This document shows, piece by piece, positions 1-7,558 of a stretch of 64,000 nt of DNA; within the stretch, counting starts at the first letter, position 1; every line of letters begins with the position of its first letter. Below the pieces are notes generated by a model. It did no database searches, had not been told where the DNA came from, and was given only the letters and a program-made list of their open reading frames with translations. The stretch covers positions 25,047 through 89,046 of the forward strand of contig NZ_JADHDY010000019.1 in NCBI RefSeq assembly GCF_016820535.1. The letters are read 5' to 3'. The position numbers and the translations under genes were made by a program. The DNA comes from Sporosarcina beigongshangi. GTDB lineage: Bacteria > Actinomycetota > Actinomycetes > Actinomycetales > Micrococcaceae.

Positions 1-1
1 C

Positions 2-94
2 ACCGTGTACGCCAGCGCGGACGAAGGCGCCCACTTTGCGTCCGTACTGACACAGCTGCCGGATGTTCTGTGCGTCCGCGCTGCAATGGTTTAG
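2..94 (+). CDS. C-terminal end of a BNR/sialidase-like repeat protein (partial)
   Basis: Only the last 30 codons lie in the window, read in frame 2 to a TAG stop. They include ASADEGAHFASVLTQLPDV, which looks like the last blade of a BNR/exo-alpha-sialidase-like beta-propeller (xxSxDxGxxF turn, then LPxVLCVR). In actinobacteria such propeller proteins are often followed directly by a MoaD/ThiS-like gene, and that is what follows here after 9 bases. The family call is inferred from this short tail and its neighbour; catalytic residues cannot be seen. Confidence 0.55.
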   Translation, partial: TVYASADEGAHFASVLTQLPDVLCVRAAMV

Positions 95-103
95 GCTGAC
101 GCG

Positions 104-394
104 ATGTCCGGTGAGGTGACGATGCTGGTGCCGCGTCTGCTCCAGCCACTTGTGGGGGACAGCGCCGAGCTGGTCCTTGATGTGGGGGAGGGTGCAGCGC
201 TGTCCGAGCTGTTGGATGCCGTCGCCGCCGAATATCCTATTTTCGGCCGCCGCCTGCGGGACGAAACCGGGGCGCTGCGCCGCTTCGTCAACATCTACCT
301 CGATGGAGACGAGGTGCGCCGGCTCTCCGGCCTCGAAACGCGTGTCGCCGCCGGTGCCGAGCTGCTGGTCATCCAGTCCGTCGCCGGCGGTTAG
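104..394 (+). CDS. MoaD/ThiS-family ubiquitin-like sulfur-carrier protein
   Basis: A 96-residue protein of beta-grasp size ending in ...SVAGG. The C-terminal Gly-Gly is the residue pair adenylated and thiocarboxylated in MoaD/ThiS carriers. The middle contains FVNIYLDGDEVRRLSGLETRV, close to the 'NvyVNgedirfl.gldt.l' segment of MoaD-like proteins. The protein should be cytosolic and act as a sulfur donor for cofactor or amino-acid biosynthesis. Its partner cannot be told, because no MoaE, ThiG or E1-like gene is nearby. It lies 9 bases after the BNR-like gene and is probably co-transcribed. An ATG at 122 has a better-placed GGTGAGG ribosome site and may be the true start (90 residues). Confidence 0.85.
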   Translation: MSGEVTMLVPRLLQPLVGDSAELVLDVGEGAALSELLDAVAAEYPIFGRRLRDETGALRRFVNIYLDGDEVRRLSGLETRVAAGAELLVIQSVAGG

Positions 395-451
395 CCGTCG
401 TTTTCGTGCCGGCACGCGGCCATGCCACCCTTGCAAGGGTCCTTGGCCCTG

Positions 452-1141
452 TCAGAGCTGTATCGACCTGGCCGCTACCGGTGGTATTCCGATCTCTTCG
501 ACGTCATGGCCCTCGCAGGGCATCCTGGTCACGCTGGCACGTTCGATGCGCTGCAGGAGGAACCACCGCATGTCGTGCCTGAGCCGGCACCAGCTGATCA
601 TGTACCAGCGCCCCCCACTGAGAGCGAAGATGACGGGTTCAACGTCTCGTGTGGTGGTGCTGCCATTGGCGGAGGTGTAGCGGATGCGCACGACCAACTG
701 TTCGGACATTGCCTGCTCAAGTGCTGAGCTGACCGTCCGCGCGACAGGTGAATCGGCGTTGACCCAGATTCGGCGGGCGATTTCGTCCGCCTTCACGCGG
801 GTTCGAGGATCCAGTACATCCACAATCTTCCGAATGCCGGCTGCTGCGAGGTCCGCATAAGGCGCATCAGGGGCGGCGGTGACTGCGGCAAGCAGGGCGA
901 CTGCCTGCGCCGGAGTCAGGGTAATCGGCGGGAGATTGGCTCGACCGGCCACGCCGTATCCGCCGCCAGGTCCCGGCCGGGACCAGATGGGTGCACCGCT
1001 GTTCTCAAGTGCGTCCAGGTCCCTCTTGATCGTGCGCACGGACACGCCGAACTCGTTTGCCAATGAGCCTGCCGTGCGTCCGCCGGCGCCACTGCGGCGC
1101 AGCATTTCCGACAGTGCATGAAGCCTCTCCGTTCTCTTCAT
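452..1141 (-). CDS. WYL-domain transcriptional regulator with N-terminal HTH
   Basis: A 229-residue regulator. The N-terminal winged HTH (about residues 1-60) includes LANEFGVSVRTIKRDLDAL, typical of HTH_11/DeoR-like helices. The C-terminal WYL domain has its signature in GGRWYMISWC (about residues 180-190), followed by an arginine-rich stretch; WYL domains bind ligands or nucleic acid. I start at 1141 because a purine-rich GAGAGGGTGGTGGG lies directly upstream of that ATG. The frame stays open far upstream across the divergent gene, but those codons are antisense to a real gene. It is divergent from an alpha/beta hydrolase and shares a 75-bp promoter with a perfect inverted repeat, so it probably controls that gene and itself. 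Confidence 0.87.
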   Translation of the reverse strand: MKRTERLHALSEMLRRSGAGGRTAGSLANEFGVSVRTIKRDLDALENSGAPIWSRPGPGGGYGVAGRANLPPITLTPAQAVALLAAVTAAPDAPYADLAAAGIRKIVDVLDPRTRVKADEIARRIWVNADSPVARTVSSALEQAMSEQLVVRIRYTSANGSTTTRDVEPVIFALSGGRWYMISWCRLRHDMRWFLLQRIERASVTRMPCEGHDVEEIGIPPVAARSIQL

Positions 1142-1165
1142 CCCACCACCCTCTCGGCTCAATCG

Positions 1166-1182
1166 TGTCATAAATGGTGACA
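1166..1182. promoter_or_regulatory. Inverted repeat in the WYL/hydrolase divergent promoter
   Basis: TGTCA-N7-TGACA, with 5-bp perfect arms around taaatgg, lies between the two divergent starts (1141 and 1217). Its position and symmetry suggest an operator for the WYL regulator. That role is inferred. Confidence 0.5.
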
Positions 1183-1216
1183 TGCAGCTGTCCGTGCCCG
1201 GCAGGAGGATGTTCAT

Positions 1217-1942
1217 ATGAGAACTAAGAGATCCAACCCGAACATCATCCTGGTCCCCGGCCATTGGCTGGGAGCCTGGGCGTGGGACGAAGTGCTGGAG
1301 GGCCTGGCCGCCGACGGGTGGCGGGCTGTTCCTCTGACGCTGCCCGGCCTGGACCCGGCGGACCCTGGACGATCCTCCAGGACGCTGGACGAACAGGCCG
1401 CTGCCATTGAACACGCCTTGGCCGCCAGCGGCGGGCCCGCCGTAGTTGTGGCACATAGCGGCGCCAACGCGCCGGTGAGCCTGATCCTCGACCGACACCC
1501 TGAGCTGGTTCGCCGTGTGGTCTGGGTCGACAGTGGCCCGGTTGCCCCCGGAACAGCATTCGCGCCTGACTTTCCCGATGCCACAGAGGGGCTTCCGCTG
1601 CCGCCCTTCAATGTGCTCGGCGAGCAAGCCAGCCTTGCAGGTCTTGACGGCGACACTCTTGAACGGTTCCGCAATCGTGCCGTTGTGGAACCATGCGCTG
1701 TGGTGCGCCAGTCCGTGGAACTGATCAACGACGCCCGCTTTGAAGTGCCGACAATTCTCGTGTGTTGTTCGATCCCGAGTTCGCAGGTGAGGGAACTTGT
1801 CGATGCCGGCCACCCCATGTTTGCTGAGGTCGCAAACCTCAAGGAGGTCGACTACATCGACCTCCCAACGGGCCATTGGCCCATGTGGAGCCGCCCGGAC
1901 GAGTTGGCCCGGATCATCATCGAGGCTTCCGCAACCGACTGA
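1217..1942 (+). CDS. Alpha/beta hydrolase
   Basis: A 241-residue single-domain alpha/beta hydrolase with no signal peptide. The oxyanion-side motif is VPGHWLGAWAW (residues 13-23). The nucleophile elbow is AHSGAN with Ser81, and the catalytic histidine is His220 in PTGHWPMWSRP. The elbow has Ala instead of the usual Gly before His-Ser, as in the EstC/salicylate-esterase-like group with the same HxxxGAWxW start. The substrate is unknown. AGGAGG lies 6-11 bases before the ATG. The gene is divergent from a WYL regulator and is followed by a GC-rich hairpin. Confidence 0.88.
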   Translation: MRTKRSNPNIILVPGHWLGAWAWDEVLEGLAADGWRAVPLTLPGLDPADPGRSSRTLDEQAAAIEHALAASGGPAVVVAHSGANAPVSLILDRHPELVRRVVWVDSGPVAPGTAFAPDFPDATEGLPLPPFNVLGEQASLAGLDGDTLERFRNRAVVEPCAVVRQSVELINDARFEVPTILVCCSIPSSQVRELVDAGHPMFAEVANLKEVDYIDLPTGHWPMWSRPDELARIIIEASATD

Positions 1943-1950
1943 CGGGACGG

Positions 1951-1975
1951 CGGGGCCAGCCTGTGGCTGGCCCCG
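1951..1975 (+). terminator. Hairpin after the alpha/beta hydrolase
   Basis: A perfect stem GGGGCCAGCC-tgt-GGCTGGCCCC, closed by an outer C:G pair, begins 9 bases after the hydrolase stop. There is no T-tract, so intrinsic termination would be inefficient or rely on the stem alone. Confidence 0.55.
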
Positions 1976-2035
1976 CACGCTCGAAAGCCAAATCGCCGGC
2001 GCCGGGGATTGCGAGAGCGTTGCCAATAAGTGGGC

Positions 2036-2115
2036 CATTGCTGCGAGAGGGCCGGGGGAAAAGCAACCATTGCTGCGAGAGGGCCGGGCGAAAAGCAACC
2101 ATTGCTGCGAGAGGG
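2036..2115. repeat. 32-bp tandem repeat, 2.5 copies
   Basis: Two adjacent 32-bp units (2036-2067 and 2068-2099) differ at one base. A half copy follows at 2100-2115. Each unit begins CATTGCTGCGAGAGGG and ends GAAAAGCAAC. The unit junction contains GCAACCATTGC, a small palindrome. A degenerate half unit (gattgcgagagcg) is visible just upstream near 2008. The tract lies between convergent genes and has no spacers, so it is not CRISPR. Confidence 0.85.
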
Positions 2116-2120
2116 TCGGT

Positions 2121-2155
2121 CTGGGGTCTGGGGTCTGGGGTCTGGGGTCTGGGGT
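2121..2155. repeat. Heptanucleotide tandem repeat (CTGGGGT)5
   Basis: Five perfect head-to-tail copies of CTGGGGT directly follow the 32-bp repeat tract and end 9 bases before the stop of the polyol dehydrogenase gene on the other strand. The G-rich strand has regular GGGG runs and could form a G-quadruplex. It is also a likely slippage hotspot. Confidence 0.85.
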
Positions 2156-2164
2156 GTGGGGCGG

Positions 2165-3256
2165 TCAGGGGCGGGGGTGGACCATGGCCTTCAAGGCCCC
2201 CGGGTTGCTTCCTGCTGTCAGCGCCGCCTCGACATCGTCAAGGGAGTGCGTTGAGGTGACCAGGCCGTCGAGGTCAACCTGGCCGGAGGCGGCCAGCTCG
2301 ATTGCGGTGGGCCACGTGTTGGCGTAGCGGAATGTCCCCGTGATCATGAGCTCGCGGCCCTGGATGAGCGGCACGGGCAGGGCGATGGTGTCCGCGCCCA
2401 TGCCCACCAGCACGCAGCGCCCCCGCGGGGCGAGTCGTTCCAACCCGCCCAAAATGGCCCTTTCGGCGCCGCTGGCATCGATGAAAACATCGAACACGGG
2501 CTCCACGGGAGGCTGCCCGGCGGCCGTAAAGCTATGCGCTGCGCCGTATGCTTCCGCGATGTCGAGGCGTTCGGCACGCACATCCGTCAGTGTGACGGTT
2601 GCCCCGGCCAGCTGGGCCACCTTGGAGATCAGCAGGCCGATGGGACCTGCCCCGGCAACGAGGACCTTGTCACCGAGCTCGATCCGGCCCGCCGCCCGCG
2701 CGGCGAGGGCAACGCTGAGCGGTTCCAGCAAGGCCGCCGCATCATCTGAAACGTTGTCCGGGACCGGGTGGCAGAACGCTGCCGGGTGCACGGCGTATTC
2801 GGAGAAGACTCCGTCGATGGGCGGTGTGGCAAAGAAGCGTACGCCCGGGTCCAGGTTGTAGCAGCCGGCCAGCGACTGCTTCGAGAGCGGGTCCGGAATG
2901 CCGGGCTCCAGCGAGACGCGCTGGCCCACGCTGCGGTTCGTCACCCCAGCCCCGAGCGAAACGACGACGCCGGCCGGTTCGTGCCCTAGGACCAGCGGGG
3001 AATCGATCACAAAGCTGCCGATCCGCCCCTCCTTGAAGTAGTGCGTGTCCGAGCCGCACACGCCCACCGAGGTGATGCGCACCAGCACCTCGCCGGGGCC
3101 GGGGGCGGGGACGGGGCGCTGCTCGGTGCGCAGCTCGCCCTGACGGACCAGGACCGAGGCGGCCATGGTTGCCGGAACGGCGGGCGTTGACAGGTTTGGT
3201 GAATTCGGCATGCTTCTTTCCGATGCTGCGTGGGGTGCGGTTTCTTGGGGTGACAT
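2165..3256 (-). CDS. Zinc-type medium-chain polyol (sorbitol/xylitol-like) dehydrogenase
   Basis: A 363-residue MDR-superfamily dehydrogenase, last gene of the polyol import operon. Catalytic zinc ligands are visible as Cys in GVCGSD, His in LGHEPAG and Glu in LLEPLSVA. The NAD-binding Rossmann motif is AGAGPIGLL. The FFATPP.DG segment is typical of sorbitol/xylitol dehydrogenases. The structural zinc lobe, normally four Cys, reads EPGIPDPLSKQSLAGCYNLD and has lost most of them. It probably oxidises an imported polyol to a ketose such as fructose or xylulose. It starts 4 bases after the upstream permease stop. An internal ATG at 3211, with GGAAAG before it, would give a more family-like 348 residues. 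Confidence 0.9.
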   Translation of the reverse strand: MSPQETAPHAASERSMPNSPNLSTPAVPATMAASVLVRQGELRTEQRPVPAPGPGEVLVRITSVGVCGSDTHYFKEGRIGSFVIDSPLVLGHEPAGVVVSLGAGVTNRSVGQRVSLEPGIPDPLSKQSLAGCYNLDPGVRFFATPPIDGVFSEYAVHPAAFCHPVPDNVSDDAAALLEPLSVALAARAAGRIELGDKVLVAGAGPIGLLISKVAQLAGATVTLTDVRAERLDIAEAYGAAHSFTAAGQPPVEPVFDVFIDASGAERAILGGLERLAPRGRCVLVGMGADTIALPVPLIQGRELMITGTFRYANTWPTAIELAASGQVDLDGLVTSTHSLDDVEAALTAGSNPGALKAMVHPRP

Positions 3257-3260
3257 GCGC

Positions 3261-4139
3261 CTATTTCACCGCGCCCATCGAGAGTCCGCGGACCAGCTGC
3301 TTCTGTGCCACCCAGCCGGCGATGACCACCGGCAGCGAGGCCAGCACCGAGGCGGCGGACAACTTGGCCAGGAACAGTCCTTCGCTCGTCATCTGGGACA
3401 CCAGGAACACCGGGACCGTGGCGGCGTTGGCGGCCGTGAGGTTCAGGGCGAAGAAGAACTCGTTCCAGGCAAAGATCACGCAGATCAGCGCCGTGGCGGC
3501 CAGGCCGGGGGTGACCATGGGAATCAGGATGGTGCGCAGCGTCTTGATGAGACCGGCGCCGTCCATGGAGGCGGCCTCGAGCACCTCGGCCGGGACCTCC
3601 TGGAAGAAGGAGCGCATCATCCAGACGGCGATGGGCAGGTTCATGGCCGTGTACAGGACCACGAGCGTGCCAATGTTGTCCAGCACCTTGATCTGCCCGG
3701 CAATGACGTAGATCGGCATGATCACGGCAACCACGGGGAGCATCTTGGTGGAGATGAAGAAGAACAGCACATCGGAGGTCTTTTTGACGGGCCGGATGCT
3801 CAGCGCATAGGACGCCGGCACGGCCAGCACAATCACCAGGACGGTGGACAGGCCCGTGGCGATGAGCGAATTCAGGAAGTAGGCGCCGGCGCCATTGGCC
3901 AACACCGCCTCAAACTGCTCAAAGGTGGGGACAAAGAAGAACACCGGAGGGTTGGAGGCGGCGGCCGATTCCGGCTTGAACGCCGTCATGACGAGCCAGA
4001 TCACGGGGGCAAAGAAAACAAAAGCGAGCAGCCACGTGAGGGTGGTGATGCTGGAACCGGTGAAACGCCGTCGTGCTTCACGGGACTTCCGCTCGGCCGA
4101 AAGGGGAGCGGGGGCGGGGGGAATGATGGTGGTGGTCAC
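3261..4139 (-). CDS. ABC sugar/polyol importer permease (MalG/SmoG type)
   Basis: A 292-residue inner-membrane permease with about six transmembrane segments. The EAA loop that docks the ATPase reads EAASMDGAGLIKTLRTILIP. The C-terminus QLVRGLSMGAVK is typical of CUT1 MalG-type subunits. It starts with GTG three bases after the stop of the first permease and ends four bases before the dehydrogenase. No ATP-binding subunit is in the operon, so it presumably uses a shared multi-sugar ATPase (MsiK/UgpC type) encoded elsewhere, as is usual in actinobacteria. Confidence 0.92.
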   Translation of the reverse strand: MTTTIIPPAPAPLSAERKSREARRRFTGSSITTLTWLLAFVFFAPVIWLVMTAFKPESAAASNPPVFFFVPTFEQFEAVLANGAGAYFLNSLIATGLSTVLVIVLAVPASYALSIRPVKKTSDVLFFFISTKMLPVVAVIMPIYVIAGQIKVLDNIGTLVVLYTAMNLPIAVWMMRSFFQEVPAEVLEAASMDGAGLIKTLRTILIPMVTPGLAATALICVIFAWNEFFFALNLTAANAATVPVFLVSQMTSEGLFLAKLSAASVLASLPVVIAGWVAQKQLVRGLSMGAVK

Positions 4140-4142
4140 GGC

Positions 4143-5090
4143 TTAGTCCTTTGCGTCAAAGCTGCGGAAGATCAGGCGGAGGGCGAAGGTGGCGATGATG
4201 ATGGTGGCGATGACAACCACCACGCCCATCGCCGCGGCCTGGCCGATGTCGAAGCCCAGGAAGGCCCGCTGGTAGATGTAGAACGGCAGGTTGGCGCTGG
4301 CGGTGCCAGGCCCGCCGGCCGTCATGAGGTAGATCTGGTCGAAGGTGTTGACCACGTAGATGGTGCCCAGCAGCACGCCCAGCTCAATGTAGCGGCGCAG
4401 TTGGGGCAGCGTGACCCAGAAGAACGTCTTGGTCCAGCCGGCGCCGTCGATCTGCGCAGCCTCCAGGACGTCCTTGGGTTGGGATTGCAGCCCGGCCAGC
4501 ACCAGCAGCATGGTGAACGGGGTCCACTGCCAGACCAGTGCCATGAGGATGGAGACGATGGGGTGCTGGGAGGTCCAGTCGACCGGCGGGATGCCCACGA
4601 GGGAGATCACCCAGTTCACCAGGCCGAAGCTCGGGTTCAGCATCGAAATGCTCCACAGTGTGGCGCCGGCGACCGGCATGATGAGGAAAGGGGTGATGAG
4701 CATGGTGCGCACGATGCCCTGGCCGCGGAACTTGCGGTCGAGCAGGAGGGCGAAGATGATGCCCAGCACCATGGCGAAGAATACGCAGCCGAGGGTGATG
4801 ACGATGCTGTTCAGGGCCGAGCTGCGGAACGTGGAGTCCTTGAAGATGTCGACGTAGTTCTGCAGCCCGTTGAACTGGTTGCCGTCGGGCCGCAGCAGGT
4901 TCCAGTTGCGCAGCGAGTACCAGATGGTGACCAGGAACGGCAGCTGCGTGATCACGATTGTGAAAATCAGGGCCGGGAGCAGCGGTCCGCGGCGGCGCCA
5001 GCCCTCTGCCTTGGACATGCCGGGGCCGTCCTGGCCCTTGCGGCGCTGGTGCTGTTTGAGGTTGTGCTTGTCAACCAGGGTGGTAGCCAT
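4143..5090 (-). CDS. ABC sugar/polyol importer permease (MalF/SmoF type)
   Basis: A 315-residue CUT1 permease. About 35 basic cytoplasmic residues come first, then about six transmembrane helices. The EAA motif is EAAQIDGAGWTKTFFWVTLP. It pairs with the downstream MalG-type subunit to form the membrane channel. Its ATG shares one base with the TAA stop of the binding-protein gene (TAATG), so translation is coupled. Substrate assignment to polyols rests on the dehydrogenase, kinase and mannitol dehydrogenase around it. Confidence 0.92.
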   Translation of the reverse strand: MATTLVDKHNLKQHQRRKGQDGPGMSKAEGWRRRGPLLPALIFTIVITQLPFLVTIWYSLRNWNLLRPDGNQFNGLQNYVDIFKDSTFRSSALNSIVITLGCVFFAMVLGIIFALLLDRKFRGQGIVRTMLITPFLIMPVAGATLWSISMLNPSFGLVNWVISLVGIPPVDWTSQHPIVSILMALVWQWTPFTMLLVLAGLQSQPKDVLEAAQIDGAGWTKTFFWVTLPQLRRYIELGVLLGTIYVVNTFDQIYLMTAGGPGTASANLPFYIYQRAFLGFDIGQAAAMGVVVVIATIIIATFALRLIFRSFDAKD

Positions 5091-6478
5091 TACTTGCCTC
5101 CTTCTTGGTATGACTTGGCAACGGGTTCTGCGTACTGCTGGGCCTGCTTCAGGGCGTCGTCAACGGATTTCTGCCCGGCAATGGCGGCGGAAACCTGCTG
5201 GCTGACCCGGGTGCCCAGGTCCTGGAATTCCGGAATGGCCACGAATTGCAGGCCGGGGTACGGCACGGGGTTGACCATGCTGGTGGCCTGCTTGGCGCTG
5301 TACATCGCGTCCAGGGTGGGCTTTGCATAGGCCTCGGCGACGGCGGCGTATTCAGGGATCTCGTACGTTGACTGGCGGCTGCCCGGAGGGACGCGCTCCC
5401 AGCCGATCTTGTTGCCGACGAGCTTGATGTAGTCCTTGTTGGTCATCCACGAAATGAAGTCCCAGGCTGCGTCCTTGTGCTTCGTGGTGGTGGGGATGGC
5501 CAGCGACCAGCTGTACAGCCAGCCCGCCGACTCCGTCTTTTCCACCGGTGCCGGGGCGTACTGCGACTTGCCGGCCACGAGGGAGGAAGCGGGGTCCTCG
5601 ATGCTGGAGACCATGGCTGTGGCGTCGTACCACATGGCCGCCTTGCCCTGGCTGTAGCGGGTGATGCAGTCGCCGTAGCCGCTGGTCGCGGCGCCGGGCT
5701 GGCCGGCGTCGTGCAGCAGGTCAACGTAGTCGGTGACGGCGGCCTTGACTTCGGGGGAGTCCAGCTTGGCGTTCCAGTCCGAGTCGAACCACTGGCCGCC
5801 GTAGGTGTTGATGACGGTGTCCAGCGGGGCCATGACCTCGCCCCAGCCGGCCAGGCCGCGCAGGCAGATGCCGGCGAAGTCGTCCTCTGGGTTGTTGAGC
5901 TGGCGCGCGATGGCGCCGATCTCGTCCCAGGTGGGGTGCGCCGGCATGGTGATGCCGGCTTCCTTGAACAGGTCCTCGCGGTACACAAGGAAGGAGGACT
6001 CGCCGTAGAACGGGACCGAGTACATGTCGCCCTGGTAGCTGAGCGCGTCCTTGATGGTGGGGATGAAGTCCCCGGTGTCGTATCCGTCCGTGGCGTCCGC
6101 GAGGGGTTGGAGATTTTCAATCCAACCGTTGGCGGCCCACATTTCGGTTTCGTAGTTGGAGATCATGACGACGTCGAACTCGCCGCCGCCGGTTGCCACC
6201 GATGCGGTGATCTTGGCGCGGGCCTCATTCTCCGGCAGCGTCACAAACTTCACGTTGACGTTGGGGTGCTTGGCCTTGAAGTCGTCCTGCAGGGAGATGG
6301 CGTCCTTCATCTGCGGGTTGGCCACGATGGCCACCACGAGGGTGTCCTGCGCGGCGCCGGCCGGGGCGCAGCCGCCCAGGGCGAGTGTTGCGGCGGCGGC
6401 CAGGGCCAGCCAGCCGGCGGCCTTTTTGCCGGGCCGCGGCCGGTGCGCCTTCGCGGCGCTGAATGGGGGGAACTTCAT
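5090..6478 (-). CDS. ABC polyol/sugar-binding lipoprotein
   Basis: A 462-residue extracytoplasmic solute-binding protein of family 1. The N-terminus is a lipoprotein signal: basic residues to about 19, a hydrophobic stretch, then the lipobox LGGC with the lipidated Cys near residue 36. The mature part shows the SBP_bac_1 pattern, including DVVMISNYETEMWAANGWI and AAMWYDATAM. The protein would be anchored to the outer face of the membrane and deliver substrate to the two permeases. It is the first gene of the operon, divergent from the SorC regulator, with several regulator-type sites in the 126-bp promoter. Confidence 0.93.
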   Translation of the reverse strand: MKFPPFSAAKAHRPRPGKKAAGWLALAAAATLALGGCAPAGAAQDTLVVAIVANPQMKDAISLQDDFKAKHPNVNVKFVTLPENEARAKITASVATGGGEFDVVMISNYETEMWAANGWIENLQPLADATDGYDTGDFIPTIKDALSYQGDMYSVPFYGESSFLVYREDLFKEAGITMPAHPTWDEIGAIARQLNNPEDDFAGICLRGLAGWGEVMAPLDTVINTYGGQWFDSDWNAKLDSPEVKAAVTDYVDLLHDAGQPGAATSGYGDCITRYSQGKAAMWYDATAMVSSIEDPASSLVAGKSQYAPAPVEKTESAGWLYSWSLAIPTTTKHKDAAWDFISWMTNKDYIKLVGNKIGWERVPPGSRQSTYEIPEYAAVAEAYAKPTLDAMYSAKQATSMVNPVPYPGLQFVAIPEFQDLGTRVSQQVSAAIAGQKSVDDALKQAQQYAEPVAKSYQEGGK

Positions 6479-6499
6479 TGGTCACTCTCAATCTCGGTG

Positions 6500-6582
6500 C
6501 TCATTTGAGAACATGATCTTGCTCATTTGTTAAGTGACTCTAGTCATATATACTCATTTGAGCAAGAGCATTCGCTCAAATG
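6500..6582. promoter_or_regulatory. Cluster of TCATTTGA operator-like sites in the polyol divergent promoter
   Basis: The intergenic region between binding protein and regulator carries GCTCATTTGAGA at 6499-6510, GCTCATTTG at 6521-6529 and a perfect inverted repeat CATTTGAGC-N10-GCTCAAATG at 6555-6582. The same TCAAATGAGC word occurs twice before the mannitol dehydrogenase gene (10718-10727 and 10741-10750). Arrangement and repetition suggest operators of the SorC-family regulator encoded alongside. Binding is inferred. Confidence 0.7.
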
Positions 6583-6604
6583 TTTCTTTTTAGGAAGGCG
6601 CGCC

Positions 6605-7558
6605 GTGCCGGAAATTACCCATGAGGAGCTGCTTGCCCGCATCGGGCAGGCCTACTACCTGGACAACCATTCCAAGGTGGAGATCGCCAACGAGTACGGA
6701 ATCTCGCGGTTCCAAGTGGCCCGTTTCCTCGACGAGGCCCGTGCCGAGGGCATTGTCCACATTGAGATCCGCCACCCCGGTGCCGCGGCGGAGATCGACG
6801 CCGGTGCGCTCGCCGAACGCCTTGGGCTGCACCGGGTGGTGGTGGTCAAGTCGGTCGACGACGACTTCCGCCAGCGCGACCTCCAGGCACAGGCCGTGGC
6901 CCGGGAACTGATGGCCGCCGCCCGCACCGGCATGACCATCGGCATCTCCTGGTCCCGCACCCTTGACCTCGCCGCCCGCCATGTCACGGAGTTGCCCAAG
7001 TGCAACATCGTGCAGCTGGCCGGCGCGCTGCCCGCGGCCGGCGGGGGAAATCCCCTGGAGCTCATCCAGCGCCTGGGCCGCGTGGGCGGCGGTCTGACCT
7101 GGCCCATGTGGGCACCCCTTGTCGTTGACAGCGCCGCCACGGCATCCGGCCTGCGGCGCCAGCCGGAAATCGCCGACGCCATGCGCAAGGCCGACGCCCT
7201 GGACCTGGCCGTCGTCGCCATTGGCGCGTGGGCCCCCAACCTCTCCACCGTCTGGGACCGCGTGGACAACGCCGTGCGGCAGGACGGCATTGCCAGGGGC
7301 GCCGTGGCCGAATGCTCCGGCAGGCTGATTGCAGCGGACGGAACTGCGGTTGCAGCCGAGCTCGATGCCCGCACCCTATCCGTCACGGTCGGGCAGCTGC
7401 AGGGCACCCCGCGCGTCATCGCCGTGGCGCAGGGTGCCGCTCGAGCCGGTGCCGTGCGGGCCTGCATCGCCGCCGGGATCGTGCACACGCTGGTCCTGGA
7501 TGAGTCGCTGGCACTTGCCCTGCAATCGCAGGCCGCCACCCGGGGTGACACCGCGTGA
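6605..7558 (+). CDS. SorC-family sugar-binding transcriptional regulator
   Basis: A 317-residue regulator. An N-terminal HTH (about residues 8-45) reads YYLDNHSKVEIANEYGIS then RFQVARFLDEAR. It is followed by a SorC/DeoR-type sugar-phosphate-binding domain with GMTIGISWSRTL and a C-terminal DESLALAL. I start at GTG 6605 because AGGAAGG precedes it; an in-frame ATG at 6527 would lie inside the operator cluster. It overlaps the xylulokinase gene by 4 bases (GTGA) and is divergent from the transporter operon. It probably senses a phosphorylated polyol or pentulose made by the neighbouring kinase. Confidence 0.92.
   Translation: MPEITHEELLARIGQAYYLDNHSKVEIANEYGISRFQVARFLDEARAEGIVHIEIRHPGAAAEIDAGALAERLGLHRVVVVKSVDDDFRQRDLQAQAVARELMAAARTGMTIGISWSRTLDLAARHVTELPKCNIVQLAGALPAAGGGNPLELIQRLGRVGGGLTWPMWAPLVVDSAATASGLRRQPEIADAMRKADALDLAVVAIGAWAPNLSTVWDRVDNAVRQDGIARGAVAECSGRLIAADGTAVAAELDARTLSVTVGQLQGTPRVIAVAQGAARAGAVRACIAAGIVHTLVLDESLALALQSQAATRGDTA

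Noticed and set aside
452..2098. Open frame of 548 codons on the minus strand
   Set aside because: Only the last 229 codons (from 1141) look like a protein, a WYL regulator. The rest is antisense to the alpha/beta hydrolase gene and the 32-bp repeats.
2036..2115. Possible CRISPR array
   Set aside because: The 32-bp units are head to tail with no spacers, only 2.5 copies, and no cas genes are nearby. The same applies to the tract at 48241.
3165..5330. Open frame of 721 codons on the plus strand
   Set aside because: It is antisense to the dehydrogenase, both permeases and the end of the binding-protein gene. Its Gly/Asp/His/Gln-rich composition is typical of an antisense frame in high-GC genes.
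5477..6508. Open frame of 343 codons on the plus strand
   Set aside because: Antisense to the substrate-binding lipoprotein, with no ribosome site and no family resemblance.
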